Numbered from the stretch's first letter, positions 11,250 to 20,602 are shown. The stretch is 26,986 nucleotides of DNA from Chara braunii (GCA_003427395.1 BFEA01000508.1:921680-948665); one strand, 5' to 3'. Notes: a model not told the origin generated them from the letters alone. A program made the numbers and translations.

Positions 11250-11520
11250 CAGGAGTGTTCCTTACTCATCCACTCTAAATCAAGTATGAACATCGTCTTC
11301 CCCTAAAGCACACACGAAAGTTATCATAGACCTACTGCTATCCTTAGATTACTGAAAATACTGTATAGGCATATGAACTTCGAAAGCAAAACACATAAAA
11401 AAACAATCTTGTCGGTAGGAGGGTGAAGTAAGGCCAAGTCCAGGGAGTGTTTCCTTACTCATATACACAAATGACGTGAACATCTTCGCCCCCAGTCAAA
11501 ACATACAGCAGTTCTGATCC
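11250..11520. repeat. Diverged duplication, about 190-bp spacing
   Basis: The segment starting at 11251 (AGGAGTGTTCCTTACTCAT, then GAACATCGTCTTCCCC and ACACACGAAAGTT) recurs from 11442 (AGGGAGTGTTTCCTTACTCAT, then GAACATCTTCGCCCCC and ACATACAGCAGTT). The two copies are similar but clearly diverged. Confidence 0.6.
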
Positions 11521-11783
11521 CCAACTTGCTCATAAAAAAAAGAACCTGCCAACTGGCCTACCTTTTTCCCCCTTTCCCTCCCCGTCATTACAACCGATTC
11601 ATGATCGTTTCCTTCCTCTTCTCCTTCTCCTCCTGCTCCTTCTCCTCCTTCCGTTTCTTCCCTCTTCTACCTCTCTACTCACAGCTTTCCCTGCTTCTTT
11701 TCTCAGCCGCATGATTCCTACCTCCTACGGACTTCCAACCCTGTGCCTCTTGCGGCTATGAATAACATTAAGTTGTACTATTC
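11521..11783. other. Pyrimidine-rich spacer
   Basis: CT-rich sequence with a 62-codon low-complexity ORF. No gene is supported. Confidence 0.5.
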
Positions 11784-11869
<86 letters not shown>

Positions 11870-11909
11870 GACTAATAATAATAACAATAATAATAATAAT
11901 AACAACAAC

Positions 11910-11987
<78 letters not shown>
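11784..11987. repeat. Long (AAT)n microsatellite
   Basis: About 200 bases of AAT units, interrupted near 11870-11915 by AAGACT and AAC variants. The poly-Ile, poly-Leu and poly-Asn frames across it are not genes. Confidence 0.98.
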
Positions 11988-11988
<1 letters not shown>

Positions 11989-12059
11989 CAAATAATATTA
12001 ATAATGATGAGCAAATGCGAAATGACAAATTTCAGATTGCAAAATCTTATTGAAAGTCA

Positions 12060-12430
12060 ATAATGTTGAACGCTATCTAGAAAACAGATATGTATTGAAA
12101 CTCGTAATCACCAACATAAGTATCCAGAGCCTATCCTCCTACTTGGTGCTCTGTGCCCAGACTACTAACGTGTAGCAACTATTAGCCTACGATTTTATAG
12201 TGCATCCAGTTGACGTCAGCTGAACCAATGCACGTGAAGATGTCGACCCATAAAGACCATTGGTAATACCAGGTATGTGCCCTCACATCCTCACCCTCAT
12301 CTCTCTCTCCCTCTCTCTCAATGATTGTATTCGATCCGAAACGCAGGTCAGTGCGTGTGTCTATCTGGGTGCACTTGGCTACAATTCAAACCAGGGCTAA
12401 TTTCATGTGATCGTGGTCGCGATTAAAACA
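12060..12430. repeat. Diverged dispersed repeat, copy B
   Basis: This is the partner of the repeat near 10010-10330. After an AAT array it carries GTCGACCC, then CCAGGTATGTGCCCTCACAT, then CACCCTCATCTC and a CT-rich run. Similarity outside this core is weak. Confidence 0.5.
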
Positions 12431-12790
12431 AGGTGAAGATAAATACTGCAAGAAGAGATAGAGAGGAGGGCAACAGACGAGCAGCTGTGAAAGACTGCTC
12501 CATTGGAAGGGGATCTGAACCCAATCTTACTCGTTCTGTACCTGGTCGAAAGAACAGTCAGAGTCAATGGAGCCAAAAAAAGCCGATGAAGTATGCTAGC
12601 TCGTCAGGTAGTGACACGTGGCACACGTCCATAGCGACGACCAAACAAGCAAGAGGATGGGGGTTGCGCGAGGTATGAAAAGAGCGGCTAGGGGGGTTCG
12701 CCTGGCGGACCGTAGGCAGAGAGGGAGAAGAGGACAACAAATGAAGGACTGTGTCAAAAACTGTTTCGTCGGAGTTTCATCGACTCAGCA
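12431..12790. other. No supported gene
   Basis: Two short plus-strand ORFs (12433-12678 and 12618-12833) are rich in Arg and Lys and have no recognisable motif. I see no other structure. Confidence 0.45.
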
Positions 12791-12864
12791 ATATGTATAT
12801 ATATATATTTACATTTACTATTTGACTATATAAACATATATATATATATATATGTATATATATT
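12791..12864. repeat. (TA)n microsatellite
   Basis: TA and GTATA units, interrupted once near 12810-12830. Confidence 0.9.
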
Positions 12865-13038
12865 CCTATTATGCACAGTAGGTTCCACACTCATACACAC
12901 GTATCACATGTACGCATACACACACACCCACTCACATAACGAACGAGCGTGGTGGCATATATTTCGATGTACTAGCGGAAGATTCATTCGACTCCGCTCG
13001 CCTTATCGGTGCGAGCCGGCCACACGATCACCCGCACA

Positions 13039-13082
13039 GACACACACACACACACATACACACACTCTCACACACATACACG

Positions 13083-13114
<32 letters not shown>

Positions 13115-13160
13115 TACACATACACACACACACGCATACACACACACACACACACACACA
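13039..13160. repeat. (CA)n microsatellite
   Basis: CA dinucleotide run with TACA and TCA interruptions. The Thr/His-rich ORFs across it are not genes. Confidence 0.95.
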
Positions 13161-13440
13161 TGCGCGGTGGTGTATACTTCCATATTCTTGGGGTAGATGC
13201 ACTCGATATGGCTTGCCTTATTGCCGAACGTACCAAAGGGGCAGGCCGGGGGATTGGGGACTTACCTTCCTCTCACTCCTTGCTGTGTTCGACGTAGCTC
13301 GATGCGTCCCCGCGATCCGTTATGATGTGCATCATGCCGACGGCAACACGGAGAACCCCACCGGCGCAAGCTCGCCATGTGACGAGTCGGGTGGACGACT
13401 GATCTACCCTTGCTACGTCACCGGCACCAGCCGCGCGGCC
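13161..13440 (+). other. GC-richer stretch ending in a consensus 5' splice-site sequence
   Basis: Plus-strand frames remain open here but have no recognisable motif. At 13439-13447 the sequence CCAGGTGAGTC matches the consensus exon/GT intron boundary and is followed by more than 200 bases of almost pure pyrimidine. An exon end is possible, but no clear acceptor or coding exon was found. Confidence 0.25.
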
Positions 13441-13449
13441 AGGTGAGTC

Positions 13450-13591
13450 CCCCTCTTCTTCTTTCTCTCCTTTCCCTTCTTCTTCCTCCTTCTCCTTCTT
13501 CTTCTCTTCTTCTTCTCCTTCTTCTTCTCCTCCTCCTTCTTTCTTCTTCTCCCTCTCTACTTCTTCTTCCTCCTCCTCTTCCTCTTCTTTT

Positions 13592-13650
<59 letters not shown>
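13450..13650. repeat. Pyrimidine tract (CTT/CTC)n ending in 57-T run
   Basis: CTT and CTC units lead into an uninterrupted T run at 13594-13650. Read on the other strand it is a long poly-A, but no retrotransposed gene copy is recognisable next to it. Confidence 0.95.
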
Positions 13651-14036
13651 CTTCGTGACTTCGTCTATTCACTTTTCCCCTCTCCTGCGCCTTCGCACTT
13701 CCTTTCCCGCCCGTCGCTTCCTCGCTGCGCGGTTTCTTCGTCGCTCCCTTCGCGGCTCTTTTCCTCTCTTTCTCCTCCTTCTCCTCCTCTTTTCTTCCCC
13801 ACCTTCTTTTCCTTCCTCTTCTTCTTTTTCTTCTTACTCTTCTTTCCTACGCTTTACTTCTGCCCCCGCGCGCCTTTCTTCCCGAGCGCGCGCGCTATCT
13901 CCCCCTACTTTCCCCGTACTCCCCTCTGTTTCTTCCCTGCGTCGTGCCTCCTGCGCTCACGTCTCCGTTTCCCGGCGCTATGCCCATCTTCCAACTGCGC
14001 ATGTGTTCGTCAGACACCGAGCTCTTCTTCCCTTGC
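13651..14036. other. Pyrimidine-rich, GC-richer spacer; no supported gene
   Basis: A 164-codon plus-strand ORF (13655-14149) is Ser/Leu/Phe/Arg low complexity and runs through the direct-repeat boundary at 14085. It is probably a by-product of CT-rich sequence. This DNA presumably belongs to the same repeat family as the sequence left of base 1. Confidence 0.45.
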
Positions 14037-14085
14037 TCTTGGCGGGGTCGGGCAGGCCGCAGTCGGAGTGCATCCGACAAGTTCA
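14037..14085. repeat. 49-bp direct repeat, copy 2
   Basis: Exact copy of bases 1-49. To its right the sequence becomes AT-rich and unlike bases 50 onward, so 14085/14086 is a repeat boundary. It may be one end of the element that carries the large minus-strand gene. Confidence 0.85.
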
Positions 14086-14589
14086 AACGGTGTTTTCATT
14101 AAAAGTGAAATTGTTTTCATGTTCACTTTTTATTTTAATTGTAAAATGACACAAAGAACTGAGGGGAAAATAAACAAACAACGAGAAAACAATGGTTATA
14201 CATGAAAGCTGTTGAAGGAAATTAAACACAAATTTTCACCTCGAATGTTCACACGTACACAAGCCGCAAACATGTCACTCAAGTATTGGCAATCCACTCT
14301 GTAAACATGTCACTCAGTAAAACACGCCAACCTCATCAAAAACTAATGAGAAGTCTAGGAAATGTCACTATACATTGTTGGCAATCCACTCTGTAAACAT
14401 GTCACTCAGTAAAATACGCCAACCTCATAAAAAACTGATGAGAAGTCTTAGACTAGGAAATGTCATTATACATTGTCAACATATTTTCAAAATTGCCTAC
14501 AATACACATTTTCACCCGGAATGTTCACACTAAGTAAACATGTCAACCTCATTTTTCCAAACCTAGAACCTGAATTCTCATTGACTTTC
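14086..14589 (-). other. AT-rich 3' flank of the large minus-strand gene
   Basis: This lies downstream of the protease stop codon. It begins next to the repeat boundary with a 9-bp inverted repeat (AAAAGTGAA at 14101-14109, TTCACTTTT at 14122-14130). It also contains a two-copy tandem repeat (14286-14475). It could be the 3' untranslated region and terminal part of a mobile element. Confidence 0.45.
14286..14475. repeat. Two-copy tandem repeat, 92-98 bp
   Basis: TTGGCAATCCACTCTGTAAA begins at 14286 and again at 14378. The copies are nearly identical, except for a six-base insertion in the second (TCTTAGACTAGG instead of TCTAGG) and a few substitutions. Confidence 0.9.
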
Positions 14590-15360
14590 CTATCTAACCA
14601 TGGACAAAATGTCAAATGCTATTCTAAGTCTCATATCAGGAATACTATCTTGTGAGAAACCGAACGGAGGGAAGTGACATTTTGAAAGCAAAGATGCAAA
14701 ACCTAACATAAAAACACCACAACTGAAAGAATCCTCTCGACCAGGAATCCCATTTACTGATGTATCAAAGTAGGATGTAGGCTCCTCCACATGATATTTT
14801 TTCTGAAGATTTTGTCGCTGAAACTCCGCTCTGAAAAAACCTGCCAAAAGTTCGAGGGCTGGACCGTAGTCAACACGATGGAGAGAGTCTACGAGGCAGA
14901 ATTTACACTCAGAGCGATCTATACTGACATAAGCTAAGACCCAATGATTTCCGAAATGGAGAGGGATAATTACCAAATCAAAATTGAAAAGATTTATGTC
15001 CTTCACCCATCTCGTCCCTTCGGAGTATGCGATTTCAGCGGACTAAGTTTTTGACAATCTGGGAAATAAAAAAGAATTTAGAATATGCACAGATGGAATG
15101 CTACAAGAATTTTCATCTTTTGTCACTTCTGCACATGTCGAATCCACCTTCTTGATGTAGTCATTGGTGATCTGAACGGCTAGCAGGTACAAATTGACGA
15201 CTTTATCATTTAACCATTCCCCATCTTTATGGCGAGCATGACGTCTTTCTTTTCCACCTTCCACCTTCCACCTTCCCTTGTAATCGACAATGTCGTATTC
15301 TTCATTCTCTTCAGTGCATGTGATGTACCCACTAATCCGCATATAGTATTCGATATTGCT
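14590..15360 (-). CDS. Ulp1/SENP-like C48 cysteine protease domain, broken
   Basis: The domain opens with DGEWLNDKVVNLYLLAV, the hallmark N-terminal motif of Ulp1-type proteases. It continues to RLSKT, hits a TAG at 15045, and resumes in frame with SAEIAYSEGTRWVKDINLF. The catalytic histidine is in LHFGNHWVLAYV (14944-14946), the aspartate in FCLVDSLH (14887-14889), and the cysteine in DSFSCGVF (14719-14721). The usual oxyanion-hole glutamine six residues before the cysteine is arginine (PGREDSFSCG). Ulp1 proteases cleave SUMO or similar modifiers, and many plant and algal transposons carry them as accessory domains. About 250 codons is a normal domain length. With the stop and the lost glutamine it is probably inactive. 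Confidence 0.8.
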
Positions 15361-16808
15361 CCTAAGATAAGAAAGTGCTCACCTCGATGGCTAACTCTCA
15401 GTTTTTCTTCAACACGACCTTTTGTCACACCTTCTACATGCAATGGCGCAATAGGAGATTCCTCGATAGCTATCATGAGGTTAGCAGACTGTGGTGTTTG
15501 AGGTTGTTCAAGCGTTTGTTGAGGTTGTACAAGTATAACTTGCTCCGGTGTACTTAGTACTATATGTCCTTCATCCTCTTCGATGCCCTGTACATGGAGA
15601 GTTTCTTCCTCCTTGACACCCTCAAAAGTGTCCTGGAAAGTGCCGCTTACTTCGGCCTTCATCGTCGACGACGACATCTGCAATTCCGTGAGTGTACCAG
15701 TAATATCCACTTCCATCGTGACACTGTCACCCACTAGTATTGTAGTCGCCCAAACTTGGTCAGCTGTACTCACACCCTTGCAACTCACACCGCCTTTTCG
15801 TCCCGAAGTTTTGGCACTCACACCGGCAATCGATCCCCGTTGTTGTGTCGGGTTGGACTCAACCACGAGTTTCTCCGCTCGGTCAAGCTGTGAGCGCTCC
15901 AACAGTGGACCCCTGTCGTGTTCGACTCGACCGTGTGACCCTTCGACAGGTGAAACAACGTCGATTGGTTCCGAAGCCTTGCCACTTGTATTGGCGATTG
16001 ATCCCGTTCCCACTGTCGGGTTCGACTCGACAGTGACTGTTGGACGAGTGTCGTGTTCGACACGACCGCGTGACTCTTTGACAGGTGTAGCACCGCCGAT
16101 AGTTGTACTGCCCCCCCGTGGTCCCGAAGCCTTGCCAGCCGCAACGGCCATCGTTTCCGATCGAGGTTCCGAAGCCTTGCCAGTCGCACCGTCGATCGTT
16201 TCCGATCCCACTGTCGGGTTCGACTCGACCGTGTGACTCTTCGCTCGGTCAAGCCGGGAACGCTCCAATGAGAGGCCACTGTCGTGTTCGACTCGACCGT
16301 GGGACCCTTCGACAGTTGAACCACCACTCGATCCTGATCCCTTGCGCTCTGTTTCTTGAGGCCCCTGAGACCCTTCGACAGTTGAACCACCGCCGCTTGG
16401 TCCTGTAGGTTTGCCATGCCCACCGTCGCTTGGTGCTGATCCCTTGCCTTCTGTTGCTTGACGCCCCTTAGACTTTTCAGTTTGTTGCCGTTCCCCACGA
16501 CTTGCGTCCTTGCCGCTTGCACCGTCATTCGGTTCCGTACCCTTGTCACTTGCACCGCTTCCCGATCACAATCCTTCCTCATGCGCACCTCCGCTCGATC
16601 CGGATCCCTTGCCATGGTCACCACCGCCGCTTGATTTTTTCCTCTCCCCAAGATCTTCTCTGACATGCCAATAATATCCATAAGTCGGGCTGGTTTGTCT
16701 ATCATAGATCTCTTCCAGATACTCAAGCCACTGCGATGTTTTGAACTCTTGGAAAATTTCTTCTGTTCTTTCATCTAGTCTTGATTGAGAAACCTCCGGA
16801 TTAAGATG
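15345..16808 (-). CDS. Low-complexity linker containing satellite-like peptide repeats
   Basis: Continues in the same frame as the previous segment through a TGA at 16568. The first 60 residues look helical (EEIFQEFKTSQWLEYLEEIYDRQ). Then comes a Gly/Ser-rich linker with repeated phrases such as GSGSSGG, GGSTVEGS and ATGKASEP. Three repeats carry HGRVEHD or RGRVEHD followed by LERSRLDRA and VESNPTV. These peptides are encoded by the same TCGA-rich core found in the satellite at 24.3-26 kb. The part at 15390-15800 is Glu/Gln/Val-rich and ends EEKLRVSHRGEHF before a frame change near 15370. A competing 318-codon frame (15818-16774) is a shadow. The linker probably joins the N-terminal modules to the protease. 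Confidence 0.5.
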
Positions 16809-17672
16809 CTAGAGTCGCTTGGCAATCTGATTTTTGGCATGTTTCAGAAAGTTCGATCTTGACATACGTCTGTGGAGGCGAAACTGCCACTCCCCTTCTT
16901 CTTTTATAGCCATAACCCACCTCCCTCTCGCCAATGCAGGTTGGAAGTGTTGGGGGTGCCATATAATGTGATGACCCCATGTGGCATCATCTGTCACCGT
17001 ATAATCGTTTCGGCACACTATAGGCCCCGGAAGCAGTCGAATGTCTGCAGGGATTGTGTCTCCAATCTCGTACTCCAAANACTCATCAGGTGGAGGTTGT
17101 TGTGGAGTTCGAGAGCGTAGCAATTCCATAATAGTACTTGGGCTGTGTGCAAATGGTGTCAGAGTTGCCACCAACTCTGGGGAGAGCATTGCTAGAACAC
17201 TCGGATCCAGACTGCCTCCGGATGCCACCGTCATCGTATTGCCCTCCATCCGAGTCGGCGTAACAATAAAAGAAGTCGACGGCTGAGTCATTAACTGACC
17301 CACTGAAACCGCCATGCTGGAAGCTCCTCCAGAACCGGACAATGTGCCTGGAACACCCATTCTCTGCGAACCCGGGCTACAAGCTCTTTGCCTCTCAGCT
17401 GCCAAAGCCGCTTGCAAAGTGCCATCAACACTCTCTTCTTCTGAGTCGTCGGCATCAAAGTCCTCACCATCCACAAAACAAGTTGCATAACCTGCGATTG
17501 TAAATGCCCCGATTTGTTGGTCGAAGTACATGGTCTCCAAGCGGTCAAAAAATGAAACCTCCTTCTCCGATGGTGCTTTATGATAACCCCTCAAGAGCTT
17601 CTCCACTTTTCTTCTTCTGAGGACATAAGTACGTTCCCCTCTGTCTTGCGGCTTTGTTTCAAAGAGAAACTC
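16809..17672 (-). CDS. Unassigned globular segment upstream of the linker
   Basis: After the TGA at 17675 the same frame reads EFLFETKPQDRGERTYVLRR and continues to a TAG at 16811. It contains FFDRLETMYFDQQIGAF, an acidic stretch (DFDADDSEEE), and a Ser/Thr/Pro/Gly-rich central linker. A second globular part follows with Trp-rich sequence (TWGHHIIWHPQHFQPALARG, then EGEWQFRLHRRM). An ambiguous base at 17080 makes one residue unknown. No family was recognised. The frame goes on beyond the TAG with HLNPEVSQSRLDERTEE. Confidence 0.5.
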   Translation of the reverse strand, partial: EFLFETKPQDRGERTYVLRRRKVEKLLRGYHKAPSEKEVSFFDRLETMYFDQQIGAFTIAGYATCFVDGEDFDADDSEEESVDGTLQAALAAERQRACSPGSQRMGVPGTLSGSGGASSMAVSVGQLMTQPSTSFIVTPTRMEGNTMTVASGGSLDPSVLAMLSPELVATLTPFAHSPSTIMELLRSRTPQQPPPDEXLEYEIGDTIPADIRLLPGPIVCRNDYTVTDDATWGHHIIWHPQHFQPALARGRWVMAIKEEGEWQFRLHRRMSRSNFLKHAKNQIAKRL

Positions 17673-18991
17673 TCAAATATTGACCACGTTTTGGCCAACC
17701 TTGTAGACGAGATCACGCCCTTCATCATGTCGAGGAGGCGGCTTAGTAAAGTTGGTGTGGTAATCTCGAGTTTTGACCATCTTGTCAATGAACTGAATGA
17801 GGAACTCGAACTTCATACCCTCCCCTTCCAGCACAATGCAATGACGGTGACTCTTTAACAGCTCCCAAATTTTCCGAAAAAAATGACAGCCTCATCTACA
17901 GGACAAAAATGCTCCAATGTCTCCACCATCGCATTCGGCTCCCTTTCCATACCATCATAGACCACTTTCTCTAGTGGATCCATACGTGCTATTTTCCACT
18001 TTGATGGTAGAAAGTTCTTCTCCACGACATCAGTCAACATCTTCGGTTTTCTCTCTCTTCGCACAAGTGCCGATATGTCAGCCACCCGCTCGACAGATGA
18101 TGGACCTGCAGCTTGAATATCTTCAAACAAGGGAATAGTGTTGTGATGAAAATCCCCGTCGGCGGAGTACATGATGACCACCATTTTCTATGTGTCCTCC
18201 AAAGGCAAGTTTGCAACCTTATACACTTTCCCCTTTGTTTGTTGTAGACGAGTCCATTTGAGAAGATCCAATTAAATGTCCCACATCGCGACTCGCCTCA
18301 ATAATGTGAACTCGCAAGGGCGTGGAACGAAGCACAACAATGTCCAATACTCGCTGCCAAGTTTGTCCATGAACTTTTTGAGTCCAGCAAACACTTGTTC
18401 AGTCCACGCACGCATCTGGGTCGGGCGGCACAAATCTAGGACGGCTGTGTGGCACGTCAGGTGTCTGACGGTTCTAAACATCTCCTTGCAATCCATCTCG
18501 TCTGAAACATCGCTCGGTTCCCACTGGAACGACACGAATACAGATGTCACGTCCTGTTTCTGGAAATGTATGTATCTCGCTTGTCCCGACATACGAATGT
18601 TATGCGAACCCCCAGTTTCAGATCTAGGCAACAACTTGTTGACAAATTGAATGAACTCTTCGGGGCATTTATTTGCAAGCGATTTTGTTTTCTTGAAGCC
18701 CTCCTCTCCTTTCTCATCCTTGCCTCCAAGTGTAGCCGGAAATGACCGCACCCAACTCGTTTCTTTGAAACGCCATCGTTGGTCGATCCACCTCTCCGAT
18801 GTCAATCCATGATCAGAATACCTAGCGAACAAATCAGAAAGGTTGTCGAAGAATGGTTCCTTCCACTCTGACGACTTCTTGTGAGGGTCAGAAATGAAGA
18901 CGAAGTAGTGAAACATTCTCAACATTGCTCTTTCCTGCTTCACCATTTCCACGTATGTCTCCATCGAATGTTTCCCGGTAGTGTGAGTAGC
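17673..18991 (-). CDS. Degenerate permuted DNA-methyltransferase-like segment
   Basis: The frame runs through a TAA (18274) and a TAG (18190) and, after a -1 shift at 17868-17884, to a TGA at 17675. Order of features: HYFVFISDP; then HTAVLDLCRPTQMRAW, where amino-methyltransferases of the permuted (beta) class have the DPPY motif; then EYWTLLCFVPRP; then VVIMYSADGD. Near the end, DEAVIFFGK and (after the shift) IWELLKSHRHCIVLEGEG sit where these enzymes have the AdoMet motif (D.F.GSGT....A...GR..IGIE). Strand and helix spacing fit, but the catalytic DPPY and the FxGxG glycines are absent, so it would be inactive. ParB-methyltransferase fusions are known in phages, which makes this reading attractive. 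It remains inference. Confidence 0.35.
17876..17882 (-). promoter_or_regulatory. U_UUU_UUC slippery heptamer at a frame change
   Basis: On the minus strand the in-frame codons ATT TTT TTC create the canonical -1 frameshift heptamer T TTT TTC (17882 to 17876). The incoming frame stops at 17855-17857. The -1 frame continues with clearly protein-like sequence to 17675. It may be a programmed frameshift site or a one-base deletion in or near a seven-T run. No obvious pseudoknot was identified downstream. Confidence 0.3.
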
Positions 18992-19369
18992 TTAACTTAG
19001 CCTTGGAGCCAGTACGACACTTCCCGTGAGAATGTCTTTTAACATTTGCAGCCTCTCACGCGTCCCCAACGTAGACATAGCCTTCCATGATCTGACATCC
19101 GGATCGCGCACAGCCACGAGGTAACCAGGTCCTCTAGTACCCTGAATCCAGTGCACTGGAACCCTGACTCCTTTTTCCAACTCGAATTTGGGGCCAGGTC
19201 TCGGCGCTTTCCCCGATTCACCCTGTTTGGTGGCAGGCTTCACACCATCTCTCCCCGACAACTGTCCACTCTCCCAAGTAGAATACACTTGTTGCACCTT
19301 CTCGAACACATCGTCCGTCGCCCTTGCCAATATCATGTAAGGCCCGAGGACGTCGGACCACTCCTTGCT
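18992..19369 (-). CDS. Unassigned segment between ParB-like and methyltransferase-like parts
   Basis: After the TAG at 19372 the same frame reads SKEWSDVLGPYMILARATDD and continues to a TAA at 18994. It includes a basic/Gly linker (residues 20-60 from the first Met) and a short globular part (VRVPVHWIQG, GPGYLVAVRDPD). No family was recognised. Beyond the TAA the frame continues with ATHTTGKHSMETYVEM, so this is an internal piece of one long product. Confidence 0.45.
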   Translation of the reverse strand, partial: SKEWSDVLGPYMILARATDDVFEKVQQVYSTWESGQLSGRDGVKPATKQGESGKAPRPGPKFELEKGVRVPVHWIQGTRGPGYLVAVRDPDVRSWKAMSTLGTRERLQMLKDILTGSVVLAPRLS

Positions 19370-20602
19370 CTAAGGCTGAAGTGAAAGAGTAACCAAATGA
19401 TCACTCCCGGTCGCGCGCAGAGCTATCACCGCAAACTCTCTGTAATCCTTATTTTTGACGTCTGCAGCAGATCCACCTATAGCTTCTGGACGACCGGCTG
19501 CTTGCCATAACTTTCGTATGTTCTTAATGATAGCGATCTGGTGCGGAAGAGTATTCCATTTGTCCTTCGCATTTTGGAAAGTGCTCAAGGTGCAATATTT
19601 TTCCATGCTCCTATCCGGATAGTAAACAGGCCTTGCAGTCCAGCAATCCAAACGGAGCTCACGGTCGATGTCAGGGCGTTCTTGAGAACATTTCTTCGAC
19701 GCTGCAACATTGTGTTGACCACTGAGAGAGTACCAGTAGTGCTTGCGCACGGATTGGAGATCGAATTCGCGGGGCGTCACTCTTCTCGCCATCACATTCG
19801 TACCGGAAGCGTCAATATGCATTGTATCATATAGCCCAATCAACAGAAGGACATGCTTCTTGTACAATGCACATACATTCACCCCGGCTGCCCCGGTCGT
19901 TCTCTCTCTGATAGCTGCCTCACCCGACTCAACCATTGTTTTGTAAAGGTTATCAATAAGCTCCTGATCGAGGAAGCGTTGATTGTATCTGAATTCCTCA
20001 TCAGGGATATCCAGAATCCTGTCCAACTTGACATAAATGAACTGCATTTCCGACCTCTGGTTACCATTCTCGTCGAACTTAAGGAAGAAGTCTTTGCTCA
20101 GATGACCAGAATTCCCATGCGGCAGAATCTGCAAACCGGGCGGTCTGGTGACTGCCTTGCCCACAACGTCTTCATCCGACTGTGGCTGGTCCGGTGGAAA
20201 AACGGAAGTTTTTTCCATCACACCTCCCTTCGCTGCTTTTTTCCTTGGATGCCATTTTTTCTTTATGGCCTCCTCAGCCTCCCGCGTACGTTGGACGACC
20301 TCCTCAACTGCCAGCATTTTCAACTTGCGTTTGCCCTCCTCTTGCTTGGCTCCCCCCTCCTGCTTGGTTTTCTTACTGTCCATAACACTTCTCCTCTCTT
20401 GCCTCATCTTCCTTTTCTTCTCAGCTAGTCGTACTGCATCGTCATGCGCCGGCTCGACCCCAACTTCGCGGTGCATTTCCCCGCGCCCTGGATCCGCTTC
20501 CAATGCCCATGACCCGACGCGAGCAGCTGCGTTCGTTTGGAACCCCGATGCACATCTGCATACCCTCCCTCGCCGGGCGTTTCCTCTTCTTGCTCTTCGT
20601 CC
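19370..20602 (-). CDS. ParB-like domain segment of the giant gene
   Basis: The open frame extends from just after a TGA at 20605. A 377-residue stretch counted from 20503 begins with a highly charged Lys/Glu/Arg region (residues 25-95, probably coiled or disordered). A globular part at about residues 153-270 follows (20047 to 19694). It begins MQFIYVKLDRILDIPDEE, like the N-terminal strand of ParB/Srx-type domains (a substrate/site strand followed by 'I' and a Pro). It ends with a conserved-looking SLSGQHNVAASK, comparable to the GxxR/H..A motif of that fold. Residues 285-375 are a helical extension. The ParB fold binds and hydrolyses nucleotides (CTP in ParB) or acts as a nuclease in relatives. 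No helix-turn-helix was seen. The frame ends at a TAG but plainly continues into the next segment. The ParB call is from pattern recognition only. Confidence 0.45.
   Translation of the reverse strand, partial: GRRARRGNARRGRVCRCASGFQTNAAARVGSWALEADPGRGEMHREVGVEPAHDDAVRLAEKKRKMRQERRSVMDSKKTKQEGGAKQEEGKRKLKMLAVEEVVQRTREAEEAIKKKWHPRKKAAKGGVMEKTSVFPPDQPQSDEDVVGKAVTRPPGLQILPHGNSGHLSKDFFLKFDENGNQRSEMQFIYVKLDRILDIPDEEFRYNQRFLDQELIDNLYKTMVESGEAAIRERTTGAAGVNVCALYKKHVLLLIGLYDTMHIDASGTNVMARRVTPREFDLQSVRKHYWYSLSGQHNVAASKKCSQERPDIDRELRLDCWTARPVYYPDRSMEKYCTLSTFQNAKDKWNTLPHQIAIIKNIRKLWQAAGRPEAIGGSAADVKNKDYREFAVIALRATGSDHLVTLSLQP

Noticed and set aside
14037-16000. CRISPR-like or other prokaryotic repeat array
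   Set aside because: The repeats in the window are tandem satellites without regular unique spacers, and the sequence is clearly eukaryotic.
15818-16774. A 318-codon minus-strand ORF
   Set aside because: It overlaps the frame that is continuous with the upstream segment and with the 352-codon frame leading to the protease. Its peptide is a shadow of the repeat-rich linker.
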